Source of the DNA: JAWRCU01 sp033542235 | Lineage (GTDB): Bacteria; Pseudomonadota; Alphaproteobacteria; Rhizobiales; Rhizobiaceae | Length of the DNA: 64,000 bases | Assembly (NCBI RefSeq): GCF_033542235.1 | Contig: NZ_JAWRCU010000008.1 | Span: forward strand, 62,001 to 126,000 | Direction of reading: 5' to 3' | In this document: piece after piece, positions 34,471 to 44,037 of the stretch | Numbering within the stretch: position 1 is the first letter of the stretch | Layout of the letters: each line of letters opens with the position of its first letter | Program-made: the position numbers and the translations under genes | The notes under the pieces: model-generated | What the model was told of the DNA's origin: nothing | Seen by the model: the letters and a program-made list of their open reading frames with translations, nothing else | Database searches by the model: none

Positions 34471-35631
34471 ATGGCCCTTGAAGCAGATCTCTTCGAACAG
34501 CTTCGCGACACCATTCGACGCTTCGTCCAGGAGCGCCTGGTTCCCCTTGAAGCCGATGTCGCCCGTCTCGACAGGATACCCGACGAGACCAGGCAGGAAA
34601 TGCGCGAGCTCGGGCTGTTCGGGCTTTCGATACCACAGGAATATGGCGGCCTCGGCCTCAACATGGAGGAAGAGGCCCGCATCGCCTTCGAACTAGGGCA
34701 TACCTCTCCAGCGTTCCGGTCGGCGTTCGGCACGAACAACGGCATCGGTTCGCAGGGCCTGGTCATGGATGGCACTGAAGCCCAGAAGTCCGCTTATCTT
34801 CCAAGATTGGCGACGGGCGAGATGATCAGCTCTTTTGCCCTGACGGAGCCGGAGGCCGGTTCCGATGCAGGCTCGTTGCGCACAACCGCACGACGCGGTG
34901 GCGACGAGTACGTGCTCAACGGCACGAAGCGCTTTATCACCAACGCGCCCTACGCTGATCTGTTTACCGTTTTCGCCCGGACCGAGACCGGTCAAAAACC
35001 CGGCGGCGCCGTCACGGCGTTCCTGGTCGAAAGAGGGGCACCCGGCCTTTCGCTCGGCAAGATCGACAAGAAGATGGGACAGGCCGGTTCGCACACCTGC
35101 GACGTAATTTTCGAAGATTGCCGCGTGCCGGCCACGGCGGTCTTGGGCGGCTGCGAGGGCCGGGGTTTCAAGACGGCCATGAAGGTCCTGGACAGAGGCA
35201 GGCTGCATATTTCTGCCTTCTGTGTCGGCATGGCCGAACGCCTCATCAAGGACAGCCTTGCCTACGCCATGCAGCGAAAGCAGTTCGGGCAGCCGATTGC
35301 TGAATTTCAGCTGATACAGGCCATGCTCGCGGATAGCCGGGCCGAAGCCTATGCCGCCAAATGCATGGTGCTTGAGACGGCGCGATCGAAAGATCGAAAT
35401 GAAAGCGTCTCCACCGAGGCCGCCTGCTGCAAGATGTTTGCCAGTGAGATGGTCGGCCGAGTCGCGGATCGGGCGGTCCAGATCCACGGCGGAGCAGGAT
35501 ACATGGAGGAATATGGCATCGAACGTGCCTACCGCGATGTGCGACTGTTCCGGATTTACGAGGGGACGACGCAAATCCAGCAGATCCTGATCGCCAAGAA
35601 CATGATCAAGGAGGCCGCCGCCGCGGCTTAG
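34471..35631 (+). CDS. Acyl-CoA dehydrogenase
   Basis: The 386-residue FAD enzyme has SFALTEPEAGSDAGSL (FAD/substrate contact), FITNAPYADLFTVFAR, QFGQPIAEFQLIQAMLAD and the ending GAGYMEEYGIERAYRD, then IYEGTTQIQ, where Glu364 is at the position of the catalytic base of short/medium-chain enzymes. It converts an acyl-CoA to the 2-enoyl-CoA, feeding the hydratase at 2102. It follows the E2-like gene by 119 nt on the same strand. Confidence 0.92.
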   Translation: MALEADLFEQLRDTIRRFVQERLVPLEADVARLDRIPDETRQEMRELGLFGLSIPQEYGGLGLNMEEEARIAFELGHTSPAFRSAFGTNNGIGSQGLVMDGTEAQKSAYLPRLATGEMISSFALTEPEAGSDAGSLRTTARRGGDEYVLNGTKRFITNAPYADLFTVFARTETGQKPGGAVTAFLVERGAPGLSLGKIDKKMGQAGSHTCDVIFEDCRVPATAVLGGCEGRGFKTAMKVLDRGRLHISAFCVGMAERLIKDSLAYAMQRKQFGQPIAEFQLIQAMLADSRAEAYAAKCMVLETARSKDRNESVSTEAACCKMFASEMVGRVADRAVQIHGGAGYMEEYGIERAYRDVRLFRIYEGTTQIQQILIAKNMIKEAAAAA

Positions 35632-35763
35632 AGCATCGGGCCGACCACATGCACTCTTCGATTCAACAATGTGCTGGCTTCAATGAATCGGCCGTGTGCA
35701 CCCATCCCCAATTGTTGATAATCGAATTTCTTTCATTATCATGACCGCTACCTTCCCAATTCA

Positions 35764-37158
35764 ATGATCGAGCTTTCCGTGAACGCGCATTCCGAAATCA
35801 ACGCGACCGACCTGGCCTACCACCTGCACTCTCAAACCAACCCCCAGGCGCTGTCGCGTGAGGGGGCCTATGTCGTGGTCAAGGGCGACGGCACGCATGT
35901 CATCGATGAAAACGGCAAACGCTACATCGACGCCATGGCTGGGCTCTGGTGCGCCTCGCTTGGTTTCAGCAATGAGCGACTGGGAAGAGCGGCCGCGACG
36001 CAGTACGAAGAACTCGGCTACTACCACAGCTTCTATGGACGGACGAACCCGAAGGCGGCGAGTCTGAGCAAGAAGCTGGTCGAGTTGAGCGGCATGCCAG
36101 GCGGCAAGGCTTTCTTTGTGACCTCGGGCTCCGAAGCCAATGAGACGATGGTCAAGCTCGCCTGGCTCTATCATGCTTCACGCGGCAAGCCGACCAAGCG
36201 CAAGATCATCGCGCGAGACCGCGCCTTCCACGGGTCGACCATAGTGGCGGGATCCATGTGCGGGCTCGAGATGATGCACAGGGAGTTCGGGCTTCCCCTG
36301 CCCGGCTTCATTCACACGCTGTGCCCCAACAATTATCGCGTCAAGCTGCCGGGCGAGAGCGAGGCGGAATTCGTCGCCCGCCTGGCGAGCGAACTCGAGC
36401 GGATGATCCTTCGGGAAGGTCCGGACACGATCGCTGCTTTCATTGCCGAGCCGGTCATTGCCGGCGGTGGCATCATTCCGCCGCCCGCAGGCTATTTTGA
36501 AGCCGTACAGAAGGTCCTCGTAAAATACGATATCCTATGCCTCGACGATGAAGTCGTCTGCGGTTTCGGCCGCACCGGCAACTGGTTCGGATGCGAGACT
36601 GTTGGCATGACGCCGGACATGATGTCACTCGCCAAGGGCATTACCTCGTCTTACTTCCCGCTTGCCGCGGTAGTGGTCTCGCCAAGAATCCTTGAAGCCG
36701 TCGAGCGCTATAATGAAGGTGGCACCTCTTTCGGCCACGGGTTCACCAACGCGGCTCACCCTGTCGGCGCAGCCGTCGCGGCGGAAACGATCGCCATTTA
36801 CGAAGAGCTCGATATCGTCACCCATGTCCGCAAGATCGGCGCGCTTCTGCAGCACGTGCTCACCGACATAAGCAAGGGCTCGCCAATCGTCGGGAATGTT
36901 CGTGGAGTGGGGCTCATGTATGGGGTCGAACTGGTCGAAGATCCATCGACCGGGACGCCCTTCGCGCCGGCGCGTCAGATCGGAGCTCATCTTGCTGCCA
37001 GCGCCTATCAGCATGGCCTGGTGGTTCGCGCTATGCGCGACACGGTCGGCTTCTGCCCGCCATTGATAATCGACGAGCGTGACGTGGAAGAGATCGGCTC
37101 CAAGATGGAGAAGGCTCTTCGCGAAACAGAGAAGGCCGTCCAGGCAAAGTCCATCTGA
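35764..37158 (+). CDS. Class III omega-aminotransferase
   Basis: The 464-residue PLP enzyme follows the omega-amine/pyruvate transaminase pattern: IDAMAGLWCASLGFSNERL, SFYGRTNPKAASL, FVTSGSEANETMVKLAW, RDRAFHGSTIVAGSM, LCLDDEVVCGFGRTGNWFG and MSLAKGITSSYFPLAAVVV with Lys291 as the probable PLP lysine. Such enzymes take terminal amino groups from amines, beta-alanine, taurine or GABA. The start lacks a clear ribosome-binding site; ATG 35764 gives a normal length. It probably shares a transcript with the EamA transporter 85 nt downstream. Confidence 0.88.
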   Translation: MIELSVNAHSEINATDLAYHLHSQTNPQALSREGAYVVVKGDGTHVIDENGKRYIDAMAGLWCASLGFSNERLGRAAATQYEELGYYHSFYGRTNPKAASLSKKLVELSGMPGGKAFFVTSGSEANETMVKLAWLYHASRGKPTKRKIIARDRAFHGSTIVAGSMCGLEMMHREFGLPLPGFIHTLCPNNYRVKLPGESEAEFVARLASELERMILREGPDTIAAFIAEPVIAGGGIIPPPAGYFEAVQKVLVKYDILCLDDEVVCGFGRTGNWFGCETVGMTPDMMSLAKGITSSYFPLAAVVVSPRILEAVERYNEGGTSFGHGFTNAAHPVGAAVAAETIAIYEELDIVTHVRKIGALLQHVLTDISKGSPIVGNVRGVGLMYGVELVEDPSTGTPFAPARQIGAHLAASAYQHGLVVRAMRDTVGFCPPLIIDERDVEEIGSKMEKALRETEKAVQAKSI

Positions 37159-37243
37159 AAAGAGCCGAGGCGCGCCGGTAGCTCCCGCATTCCGGCGGCC
37201 GCGGTTTATTGGCCGGCAACAAACATCACGCAGTCTCCATCTG

Positions 37244-38146
37244 ATGCCAGTCCGGCCATCTGCCTTCACCAACGTCTATGTCTGCGCCTTCGCAGCCTAT
37301 GCATGCTTCTCGATCTCCGACGCGTTCACCAAGGCCCTGCACGGGCCTTTGAACGTTTTCGAGATTGGATTTTTTGAGAACGTCTTCGCTTCCGCCGTTC
37401 TTTTGGCCACGCGTCACGAAAACGAACGCTGGGTCGAGTTCTGGAGAATGAAACGGCCCTGGCCCGTTCACTTCCGTGCCTTGTGCGGCGTGTCGTCCAG
37501 CCTTTGCGCCATCTTTGCCTTTACGACAATTCCGCTCGTCGACACTTACTCGCTGATCTTTCTTGCCCCGTTCTTTGTCACTGTGATGTCCGTCCTGGTC
37601 CTGAAGGAACAGGTCGGGTTCTGGCGCTGGCTCGCCGTGTTGCTCGGATTTGCCGGCGTCCTGCTGGCGGTCAAGCCCGGCTTCCAAACGTTCCAGCTTG
37701 GACATTTCGCTGCGGTGATCACCGGGCTCTCCACCGGCACGTCGATCATAATCATGCGAAGCCTTGGCTCGACGGCCAAGAAGACAAGCATACTCGGAAC
37801 GCTGTTTCTCTATCTCGTCGTCATCAATGGCGTCGGCATGCTGCTGCGCGGCTTCACCATGCCGGCCTCGCACGATCTGCTCCTGATGGCGCTGTCAGGC
37901 GTCTGTGTAGGTCTCGGCCAATGGGCGTTCGTGAGCGCCGCGCGCTATGGAAATGCGAACCAGATCGCGCCGGTCGCCTACTCGCAACTCGGCTGGGCGA
38001 TGCTCTTCGGCATCATCATATTCCATGAATATCCCGACCTGCTGGCGGTGATCGGAGTGGGTATTATCGCCGGCGCCGGACTGCTGACGGTCATGCGCGA
38101 ACGTATCCGTCGGGTCAAACCCGCCAATCCGCCAGGTATCCGCTGA
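37244..38146 (+). CDS. DMT superfamily transporter (EamA domains)
   Basis: The 300-residue inner-membrane protein has about ten hydrophobic helices in two EamA repeats (ACFSISDAFTKALHG in the first; the second begins near GHFAAVITGLSTGTSIIIM and ends FHEYPDLLAVIGVGIIAGAG). EamA carriers move amino acids, amines or other metabolites, frequently outward. ATG at 37244 is chosen because it starts just before helix 1; the longer frame overlaps the aminotransferase. It may export an end product of the neighbouring transaminase. Substrate unknown. Confidence 0.87.
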   Translation: MPVRPSAFTNVYVCAFAAYACFSISDAFTKALHGPLNVFEIGFFENVFASAVLLATRHENERWVEFWRMKRPWPVHFRALCGVSSSLCAIFAFTTIPLVDTYSLIFLAPFFVTVMSVLVLKEQVGFWRWLAVLLGFAGVLLAVKPGFQTFQLGHFAAVITGLSTGTSIIIMRSLGSTAKKTSILGTLFLYLVVINGVGMLLRGFTMPASHDLLLMALSGVCVGLGQWAFVSAARYGNANQIAPVAYSQLGWAMLFGIIIFHEYPDLLAVIGVGIIAGAGLLTVMRERIRRVKPANPPGIR

Positions 38147-38155
38147 AGTCCTGAT

Positions 38156-38194
38156 AGAGCGGCAGCCCGGATTCATCCGGGCGTCAGCCGCTCT
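38156..38194. terminator. Bidirectional hairpin between convergent transporter and kinase genes
   Basis: AGAGCGGC (38156-38163) pairs with GCCGCTCT (38187-38194), and an inner GCCCGGAT/ATCCGGGC stem closes the loop. The right arm reaches into the stop codon of the kinase gene. It should end both convergent transcripts. Confidence 0.65.
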
Positions 38195-39464
38195 AAGGGC
38201 TCCTCATTTTCTCCAGCGCCTGCGAAAACACATCCTCCGCACCGATCTTTCCCGGTTTGAGGAAGAGCGAAATGCGCCTGTCGTCACGCGAAATGCAGGA
38301 GCCGGCGCCGAGTTCATCGAACGGAAGCACCTGCATGCTTTGGATGCCGAGCGCCAGAACAACCGCACCCGCGGATTCACCTCCCGACACGACGAACTTG
38401 CGAACGCCTCTTTCCGCCAGTCCTTTGGCAATTCCGGCCAGGATCGCTTCAGCCTTGCGAGCCGCCCCCATCACGCCGAATATGGATTGCGCCCGCGTGA
38501 CGGAAGGCGGATCGGCCGCCACAGAAAACCCGATCGCCCGTCCGGCATCGAGGTGTCTGTCCGCCCATTCCAGGGATCTTCCCGTCAATACGTCGTCAGC
38601 CGCCTCGCAAATGTCGATATCAAGAACCGGGTTTCTCAGGGCGAAGTGATCGCGCTGGCGCAGCGTGACGTCGCTGCAGCTCCCGACCAGAACCGCCTCC
38701 CCGCCCTGCCCGCGAACCGGCCTGGGCCGATCGTGCGGACCGCGTGCTGCACCTTCCTTTTTCCATTGCGAAGCCAGCTCGATCGCCAAGGCATCCGCGC
38801 CCGTGGTGACACGGTCATGCCGGAAGATTGCCGCGCCAAGCGCGACATCGTCATTGTCGACGCAGTCCATAAGGAAATAGCGAACGCCAGTATCCTGCTG
38901 GTCCCGCACATAGTCGCGCGCGAACTCGGAGCCGCGATGAAGGACGCGATGCGGCAGAAGCCCGACCTTCTCGGCGGTCTGGCGTTGCAGCACCCGCGCC
39001 ATGTCCGGATCGTCCATGGGTGTGATCGGATCGAACCGTTTGATCGATTCCGAAATCAGGCGGTCCTTGTAGAACATATAGCCTTCATGCACATAATTGC
39101 GAAGGTCGGGATAGCCGGGGCCGAAAACCAGACGCAGCTGCTCATACTTCTTGATCAGAAGGTCGGCACAAGGCCCGATGTTCCCTTCATCCGTGGAATC
39201 GAAGGTCGAACAGTATTTGTAGAAAATGTGTTGCGTACCGATGGCGTCGAGCGCGCTCGTCAAGGAATCGAGCGTGGCAACTGCTTGGGCCGAGGGTATG
39301 AAGCGCAGACGAGTGGCGACGACCAAGACCTCCTGGTCGCCCACGGTCGGCAGGATGTCTGGGTCGCAGACATAAAGAGCGGGAATGCCGATCCTTTCGA
39401 GGTTGCTGGCCACGAAAAGTCCGCCGGTAAAATCGTCGGCAATAACGGCGAACCTGACACTCAT
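38193..39464 (-). CDS. Four-carbon acid sugar kinase family protein (DUF1537/OtnK-like), copy 2
   Basis: The 423-residue protein has the same layout as copy 1: VIADDFTGGLFVASNL at the start, FYKYCSTFDSTDEGNIGPC, FDPITPMDDPDMARVL, then GGESAGAVVLAL and LKPGKIGAEDVF in the nucleotide-binding half. The substrate motif (FTGGLFVA rather than LTGGSELA) and the central region differ strongly from copy 1, so it probably acts on a different acid. It lies 87 nt downstream of the aldehyde dehydrogenase gene, with a hairpin between them, and is the only kinase of that neighbourhood. Confidence 0.83.
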   Translation of the reverse strand: MSVRFAVIADDFTGGLFVASNLERIGIPALYVCDPDILPTVGDQEVLVVATRLRFIPSAQAVATLDSLTSALDAIGTQHIFYKYCSTFDSTDEGNIGPCADLLIKKYEQLRLVFGPGYPDLRNYVHEGYMFYKDRLISESIKRFDPITPMDDPDMARVLQRQTAEKVGLLPHRVLHRGSEFARDYVRDQQDTGVRYFLMDCVDNDDVALGAAIFRHDRVTTGADALAIELASQWKKEGAARGPHDRPRPVRGQGGEAVLVGSCSDVTLRQRDHFALRNPVLDIDICEAADDVLTGRSLEWADRHLDAGRAIGFSVAADPPSVTRAQSIFGVMGAARKAEAILAGIAKGLAERGVRKFVVSGGESAGAVVLALGIQSMQVLPFDELGAGSCISRDDRRISLFLKPGKIGAEDVFSQALEKMRSP

Positions 39465-39501
39465 GCAGCCGCCAGCTCCTCTCCAGCGTCATCAATAACT
39501 A

Positions 39502-39536
39502 GCCGCGGACGCAAGCCGACTTTGTCGGCTCGCGGC
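39502..39536 (-). terminator. Two-part hairpin after the aldehyde dehydrogenase gene
   Basis: AGCCGAC (39514-39520) and GTCGGCT (39524-39530) form a 7-bp stem with a TTT loop, inside an outer GCCGCG/CGCGGC stem (39502-39507 and 39531-39536). It lies just past the aldehyde dehydrogenase stop on the minus strand. No T-run follows. Confidence 0.4.
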
Positions 39537-39551
39537 CCGCAGCCGATGCCG

Positions 39552-40994
39552 TCATTCGGCTTGCAGATGGGTGACGAATTTGGTGTTCAGGTAAGGCTCC
39601 AGGGCATCGGCACCACCTTCCGTGCCATAGCCGGAATCGTTGATCCCTCCGAAAGGAACCTCCGGCAGCGCCAGGCCAAGATGGTTGATCGAGAGCATGC
39701 CGGACCGCACGCGGCTGCTCATCTTGGCCGCGCTGTCGGCCGAGCGAGTGAATGCGTAGGCTGCCAGGCCGTAGTTGAGCCGGTTGGCTTCATCGATCGC
39801 CTCGTCAAGTCCGTCGACGGGAACCATCAGGGCGACAGGCCCGAAGGGCTCCTCGTTCATGATCCGGGCGGTCTTCGGAACCCGGGAAAGAACTGTCGGC
39901 TCGAAGAAATAGCCGGCATTGCCCATCCTCTTGCCGCCGGTCGTCACCTCCGCGCCGGCCTGAACGGCGTCCTGCACGAGGGCACCCACAGCCTCGACAC
40001 GCCGCTCGCTGACCAAGGGGCCCATGGTCGTGCCGTCGACAAGCCCGTCACCTACCTTGATTGCCTTGGCCGCCGTCGTGAAGACTTCGACAAACTGGTC
40101 ATAAACGCCCTGGTCGACGAGAAAGCGGGTCGGCGACACACAGACCTGGCCCGCGTTTCGGAACTTCGAGCCCGCCATGATCTTTGCCGCACGTTCGACG
40201 TCCGCATCCGGCAGCACGATTACCGGGGAATGACCGCCGAGCTCCATGGTGGACCGCTTCATATGCTGCCCCGCCAGCGAGGCCAGCTGCTTGCCGACAG
40301 CGGTCGACCCGGTGAACGATATCTTCTTAATGACCGGGTGCGGTATGAGGTAGGAGGAAATCTCGGCCGGTACGCCATAGACCAGGTTGACGACTCCCGC
40401 CGGCAGACCGGCGTCGACGAATGCCCTGACGAGCTCGGCAGGGGATCCCGGCGTTTCTTCCGGTCCCTTGATGATGAGGGAACATCCGGTGGCCAGCGCC
40501 GCCGACAGTTTTCTCACGACCTGGTTGAGCGGAAAATTCCATGGCGTGAAGGCGGCGACCGGCCCGACCGGCTCCTTGACTTCGATCTGGCTGACGCCTC
40601 CTGCACGCGCTGGAATGACCCGCCCGTAAGTGCGACGTCCTTCTTCGGCAAACCAATCGATCAGATCCGCCGCAGACAGTGTTTCCATCCTTGCCTCGAC
40701 CAGCGGTTTGCCCTGCTCGCTGGTCATGATGCGCGCTATGGCGTCGGCACGCTCGCGAAGAATAGCGGCAGCTGCGCGCATCAGCTTGTAGCGCTCGAAC
40801 GCCGACGTCCTGCTCCAGATTTCGAAGCCGTTTTCCGCCGCCGCCAGCGCCTCGTCGAGATCCGCGATTTCGGCGTGAGCGAGCTTGCCCAGAACCGTCT
40901 CGTTGGCCGGGTTGATGATTGGCAGTGTCTTGCCCGACGCGGCCGCCTTCCACTCACCATTGATGTGCAGGAGCACGTGTTCGGGGTATGACAT
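39552..40994 (-). CDS. NAD(P)-dependent aldehyde dehydrogenase (succinate-semialdehyde dehydrogenase-like)
   Basis: The 480-residue protein has the full aldehyde dehydrogenase motif set: FTPWNFPLNQ, ISFTGSTAVGKQLA, MELGGHSPVIVL with Glu251, FRNAGQVCVSPTRF with nucleophile Cys285, and EEPFGPVALMVPV. The overall pattern resembles the GabD-type subfamily, which oxidises semialdehydes formed by omega-transaminases; two class III aminotransferases are in the same island. ATG at 40994 has AAGGAG 9 nt upstream; the longer open frame has no conserved sequence. Confidence 0.92.
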   Translation of the reverse strand: MSYPEHVLLHINGEWKAAASGKTLPIINPANETVLGKLAHAEIADLDEALAAAENGFEIWSRTSAFERYKLMRAAAAILRERADAIARIMTSEQGKPLVEARMETLSAADLIDWFAEEGRRTYGRVIPARAGGVSQIEVKEPVGPVAAFTPWNFPLNQVVRKLSAALATGCSLIIKGPEETPGSPAELVRAFVDAGLPAGVVNLVYGVPAEISSYLIPHPVIKKISFTGSTAVGKQLASLAGQHMKRSTMELGGHSPVIVLPDADVERAAKIMAGSKFRNAGQVCVSPTRFLVDQGVYDQFVEVFTTAAKAIKVGDGLVDGTTMGPLVSERRVEAVGALVQDAVQAGAEVTTGGKRMGNAGYFFEPTVLSRVPKTARIMNEEPFGPVALMVPVDGLDEAIDEANRLNYGLAAYAFTRSADSAAKMSSRVRSGMLSINHLGLALPEVPFGGINDSGYGTEGGADALEPYLNTKFVTHLQAE

Positions 40995-41146
40995 TCCACA
41001 AATCTCCTTGTGTTGCCGCCTCAGGCGGCCTTCTGCATTCGGCCTGCTGTATCGGCTCGTCAGACCAGCAATCTCGATGTGGGCGTTTGATATGACATGC
41101 TGGGGCCGTTTGCTACGCCTATAGTCGATTTTCTTGGCACTTCCGA

Positions 41147-42061
41147 CTACCGAGAGTGATGCAGCCTGAGGCCTGGTTCGTGCCAGTCCAACGCGACAAG
41201 CCTGGCGTGATGCGAGAGCGTGGCAAAGCATGTCCGCATGTCGCCGCCACCGAAACACAGGTTGGTCACCAGCAGATCCGGCACCGGGTGGACGATGCAT
41301 TGGCTGCCGAGCCCTCTGAATTCCAGGATGGCGCAGAGGTCCAGCGCCGCGGCACAGACCGCGCCTGAGTCGGTCACTGCGAGCCCATCGAAGCGCGTCA
41401 GCCCTCCAGGACTGGCGAAAAGCGTTCCTCCCGCGGGAGATGGCCAGGGAGATTTACGAACCCGCCCTGGTCCGTCGATGGTCCACGACCATATGCGCCC
41501 GGTATAGGTTTCGGCGACGTAAAGCGTCCGCCCGTCGGGAGACAGGGCGATGCCGTTCGGCGAGATCAGCCCAGATATGACTTCTCGGATCTCCGATCCA
41601 TCGCTGGCGGCCCAGTAGACGGCGCCCAGATCCATATCTCGCTGCCGGCGCTTGCCCATGTCGGTGAACCAGAAACCGCCTCCGGCATCGAAGACCAGGT
41701 CATTCGGTCCCCGCAAAGGATGCTCGCCACAGCGGTCGTAGAGGCGTTCAACCCGCCCACTTCCAAGGTCGACGACATCTATGCTTCCAGTTTCGTAGCT
41801 CGCGCGCTGGGGCCCGCTGCGCAGCCGGCCGTCCTGCACGTCTATCCATTCGACGCCACCGTGATTACAGACATAGACCCTTCCGTCGGGTCCGAGAGCC
41901 GCACCGTTCGGCCCGCCCGGTATTTGGGCAACGACCGAAACCTCCCCGGCGGTGGACACTCTCTTCAAAGCTTCGTCCGCTATGTCGACCAGAATGATCG
42001 AGCCGTCGGACATGGCGACCGGGCCCTCGGGATAGACGAGCTCGTCAGTGACGACCCTCAT
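41147..42061 (-). CDS. SMP-30/gluconolactonase family protein
   Basis: The 304-residue six-bladed propeller protein has the metal-site motifs YPEGPVA near residue 10 (first Glu ligand), GPNDLVFD (Asn/Asp), ISPNGIALSPDGRTLYVAE (Asn and Asp ligands) and GLTRFDGLAV. Family enzymes hydrolyse sugar lactones. It overlaps the upstream PLP dehydratase gene by 4 nt (ATGA), so the two are co-expressed. A lactone of the sugar acid handled by the DUF1537 kinase is a reasonable but unproved substrate. Confidence 0.86.
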   Translation of the reverse strand: MRVVTDELVYPEGPVAMSDGSIILVDIADEALKRVSTAGEVSVVAQIPGGPNGAALGPDGRVYVCNHGGVEWIDVQDGRLRSGPQRASYETGSIDVVDLGSGRVERLYDRCGEHPLRGPNDLVFDAGGGFWFTDMGKRRQRDMDLGAVYWAASDGSEIREVISGLISPNGIALSPDGRTLYVAETYTGRIWSWTIDGPGRVRKSPWPSPAGGTLFASPGGLTRFDGLAVTDSGAVCAAALDLCAILEFRGLGSQCIVHPVPDLLVTNLCFGGGDMRTCFATLSHHARLVALDWHEPGLRLHHSR

Positions 42062-43092
42062 CGAGCTTCAACCTGATTGAAAGAAGCAGGCGTCGTGCTG
42101 GTATCGAGATCCGCGAATTGGCGGACGAAGAGATCGCTGTCCACATTTCGGCCGCTGAGCACGACCGCGAAAGTCCGCCCCTCTGTCCTTTTCCTGTCGG
42201 CCAATAGCGCGCCCAGCGCGAGCGCGCCGCTTGGCTCCGTCACCAGACCGAATTCCTCGAATGCCGCACGCATGCCGCGTCTCGCATCATCGTCGCTCGC
42301 CGAGATGATGCCCGCCAGCCGCCTTCTGTTGATCTCGAAAGTGAACTCGCCTGGGGTCAGCGACAGCAATGCGTCGCAGATGGTTTCTCCAGATGCCTGT
42401 ACCGCGACGCGATCGCCGCGGGCCAGACTCTGCGCGGTGTCGTCATAACCCTGTGGCTCTACGCCCCAGACCTCCGTCACCGGCGACAACGCGCCGAGCG
42501 CAAGCGCACTGCCCGCGATCAACCCTCCCCCGGAACAGGCGGCGGCGAACCCGTGAAGCGAGATGTTCGACGCGGCGGCCTCCTTCGCGACCTCGTAGGC
42601 AACCGTTGCAGCCCCGGCGACGACATGAGGGTCGTCGAATGCCGGGATGTAGACAAGCCCTTCCTCGCGGCACCAACGGCTGATAAGATCGCCTCGATCG
42701 GCAGTTCGACGATCATACGCGACCACCTGAGCTCCAAGCGCGCGCGTCTGCTCGAGCTTGTTGGCCGGCGCGTCCTGGGGCATCAGCACGACCGTCCGAC
42801 GCGCCCCGGTGGCCCTTGCGGCCCAGGCAACCGCGCGTCCATGATTGCCGGAAGACAAGGCAAGCACGCCTCGCGCCAGCTCATCAGGCGACAGCTGAGC
42901 GATACGGTTCCATGCACCACGAATCTTGAAGCTGCCGGTTGGCTGTAGAGTCTCGACCTTGACCAGCAGGCGGCCGCCAACACGGCTGTTCAGCCGCTCG
43001 CTCTCCATGAGGGGCAGGCTGCACAACACCGGGACAAGCCTTCTGGCGGCGTCCTGGATGGCTGCAATGTCTGGAACGTTACCTCCGGCCAT
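42058..43092 (-). CDS. PLP-dependent serine/threonine dehydratase family protein
   Basis: The 344-residue fold-II PLP enzyme has QPTGSFKIRGAWNR with the Schiff-base lysine, LSSGNHGRAVAWAAR (PLP ring contact) and the phosphate loop CSGGGLIAGSAL. It resembles threonine dehydratase, serine racemase and hydroxyaspartate dehydratase, and lacks a C-terminal ACT regulatory domain, so it is the catabolic type. ATG 43092 (MAGGNVPDI) gives the normal length. It heads the pair with the SMP-30 gene. The substrate is a beta-hydroxy amino acid, identity unknown. Confidence 0.85.
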   Translation of the reverse strand: MAGGNVPDIAAIQDAARRLVPVLCSLPLMESERLNSRVGGRLLVKVETLQPTGSFKIRGAWNRIAQLSPDELARGVLALSSGNHGRAVAWAARATGARRTVVLMPQDAPANKLEQTRALGAQVVAYDRRTADRGDLISRWCREEGLVYIPAFDDPHVVAGAATVAYEVAKEAAASNISLHGFAAACSGGGLIAGSALALGALSPVTEVWGVEPQGYDDTAQSLARGDRVAVQASGETICDALLSLTPGEFTFEINRRRLAGIISASDDDARRGMRAAFEEFGLVTEPSGALALGALLADRKRTEGRTFAVVLSGRNVDSDLFVRQFADLDTSTTPASFNQVEAR

Positions 43093-43218
43093 GGCGATGC
43101 AAGTCTCCTGGGTAGGTGTTTGGGCGCGCGGATGCCCATTGAAGTTGCCAACTAGACGGGCCGCTGAACGCATGTGGGGCGACTGCTCTGCTCCTGCTTC
43201 GCCTAGCCGGCAGTTGGA

Positions 43219-44037
43219 TCAGTGCCGTTTGAGCTGGCGCTCCGCCAGCATTGCCGCACCGATCTGTTCATTCTTTCCAACCAGCTCGAAAAGCCGCCGC
43301 GGATTTGCGCCGATCGCTTTGACAACCCTGCCTCGAGCCGCCGGAATGCATACCTCTGTCTTCTTGTCCTTTATGGCCTTCAGGACGATTGCGGCGATCT
43401 CTTCCGGGGTCGCAGGCGCGCGGGAGAAGGCAGCGGCCACGCCCTTCTCGGCTTCCCGTTCCAGCATCGCCGTTTCGGTGGCGCCGGGATGAATAATGGT
43501 AAAGTCGATCGGCGATCCGCGCTCTTCCAGCGCCAGTCCGAAATGCATCGCTCGCAGCGCGTGTTTCGACGCGGCATAGCTGACCAGGCCCGGCAAGGTC
43601 AGAAAGGAGGTCATGGAACAAACGGTCGCAATATGGCCGGAACCGAGTTTGCGGAAGTACGGGATCACGGCAAGGCTTCCGAGCATCGGCCCAAGCGCGT
43701 TCACCTTGAAAGTATGCTCGTGCAACTCCAGCGCCACTTCCCCGGCAAAGCCGGGATGAACCACGCCCGCATTGTTGACGAGAACATCCAGGCGACCGAA
43801 GTGATCGCAAGTCGCCTGGATCGCCGCTGTCCACCGCGCTTCCGAAGTTATGTCCAGGTCGAGCGGTAGCGCTGCCTCGCCAAGCGATCCTGCCAGCCGT
43901 TGCGCAGCCGCGACGTCTATGTCGGCGATCGCCACCTTGTGCCCCTGGCGGATAGCAAGACTCGCAATCGCCGCGCCGATGCCGTTTGCAGCACCTGTCA
44001 CGAGCATAATTTTCGGAGCGCGATTTCCCATTGCCAC
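43219..44037 (-). CDS. Short-chain dehydrogenase/reductase
   Basis: The 272-residue classical SDR has LVTGAANGIGAAIA (nucleotide loop), IADIDV (acidic residue after beta-2, favouring NAD), VLVNNAGV and the catalytic SMTSFLTLPGLVSYAASKH segment with Ser, Tyr and Lys. The C-terminal tail (residues about 200-272) is longer than in minimal SDRs. It diverges from the P450 gene with a 155-nt gap and may oxidise or reduce the hydroxylated P450 product. The start could be GTG 44037 or ATG 44031. Confidence 0.88.
   Translation of the reverse strand: MAMGNRAPKIMLVTGAANGIGAAIASLAIRQGHKVAIADIDVAAAQRLAGSLGEAALPLDLDITSEARWTAAIQATCDHFGRLDVLVNNAGVVHPGFAGEVALELHEHTFKVNALGPMLGSLAVIPYFRKLGSGHIATVCSMTSFLTLPGLVSYAASKHALRAMHFGLALEERGSPIDFTIIHPGATETAMLEREAEKGVAAAFSRAPATPEEIAAIVLKAIKDKKTEVCIPAARGRVVKAIGANPRRLFELVGKNEQIGAAMLAERQLKRH

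Noticed and set aside
38340..40991. An 883-codon plus-strand frame across the kinase and aldehyde dehydrogenase region
   Set aside because: It runs opposite to two well-conserved genes and through their hairpin-containing gap, has no recognisable domain, and is explained by high-GC codon bias keeping the opposite frame open.
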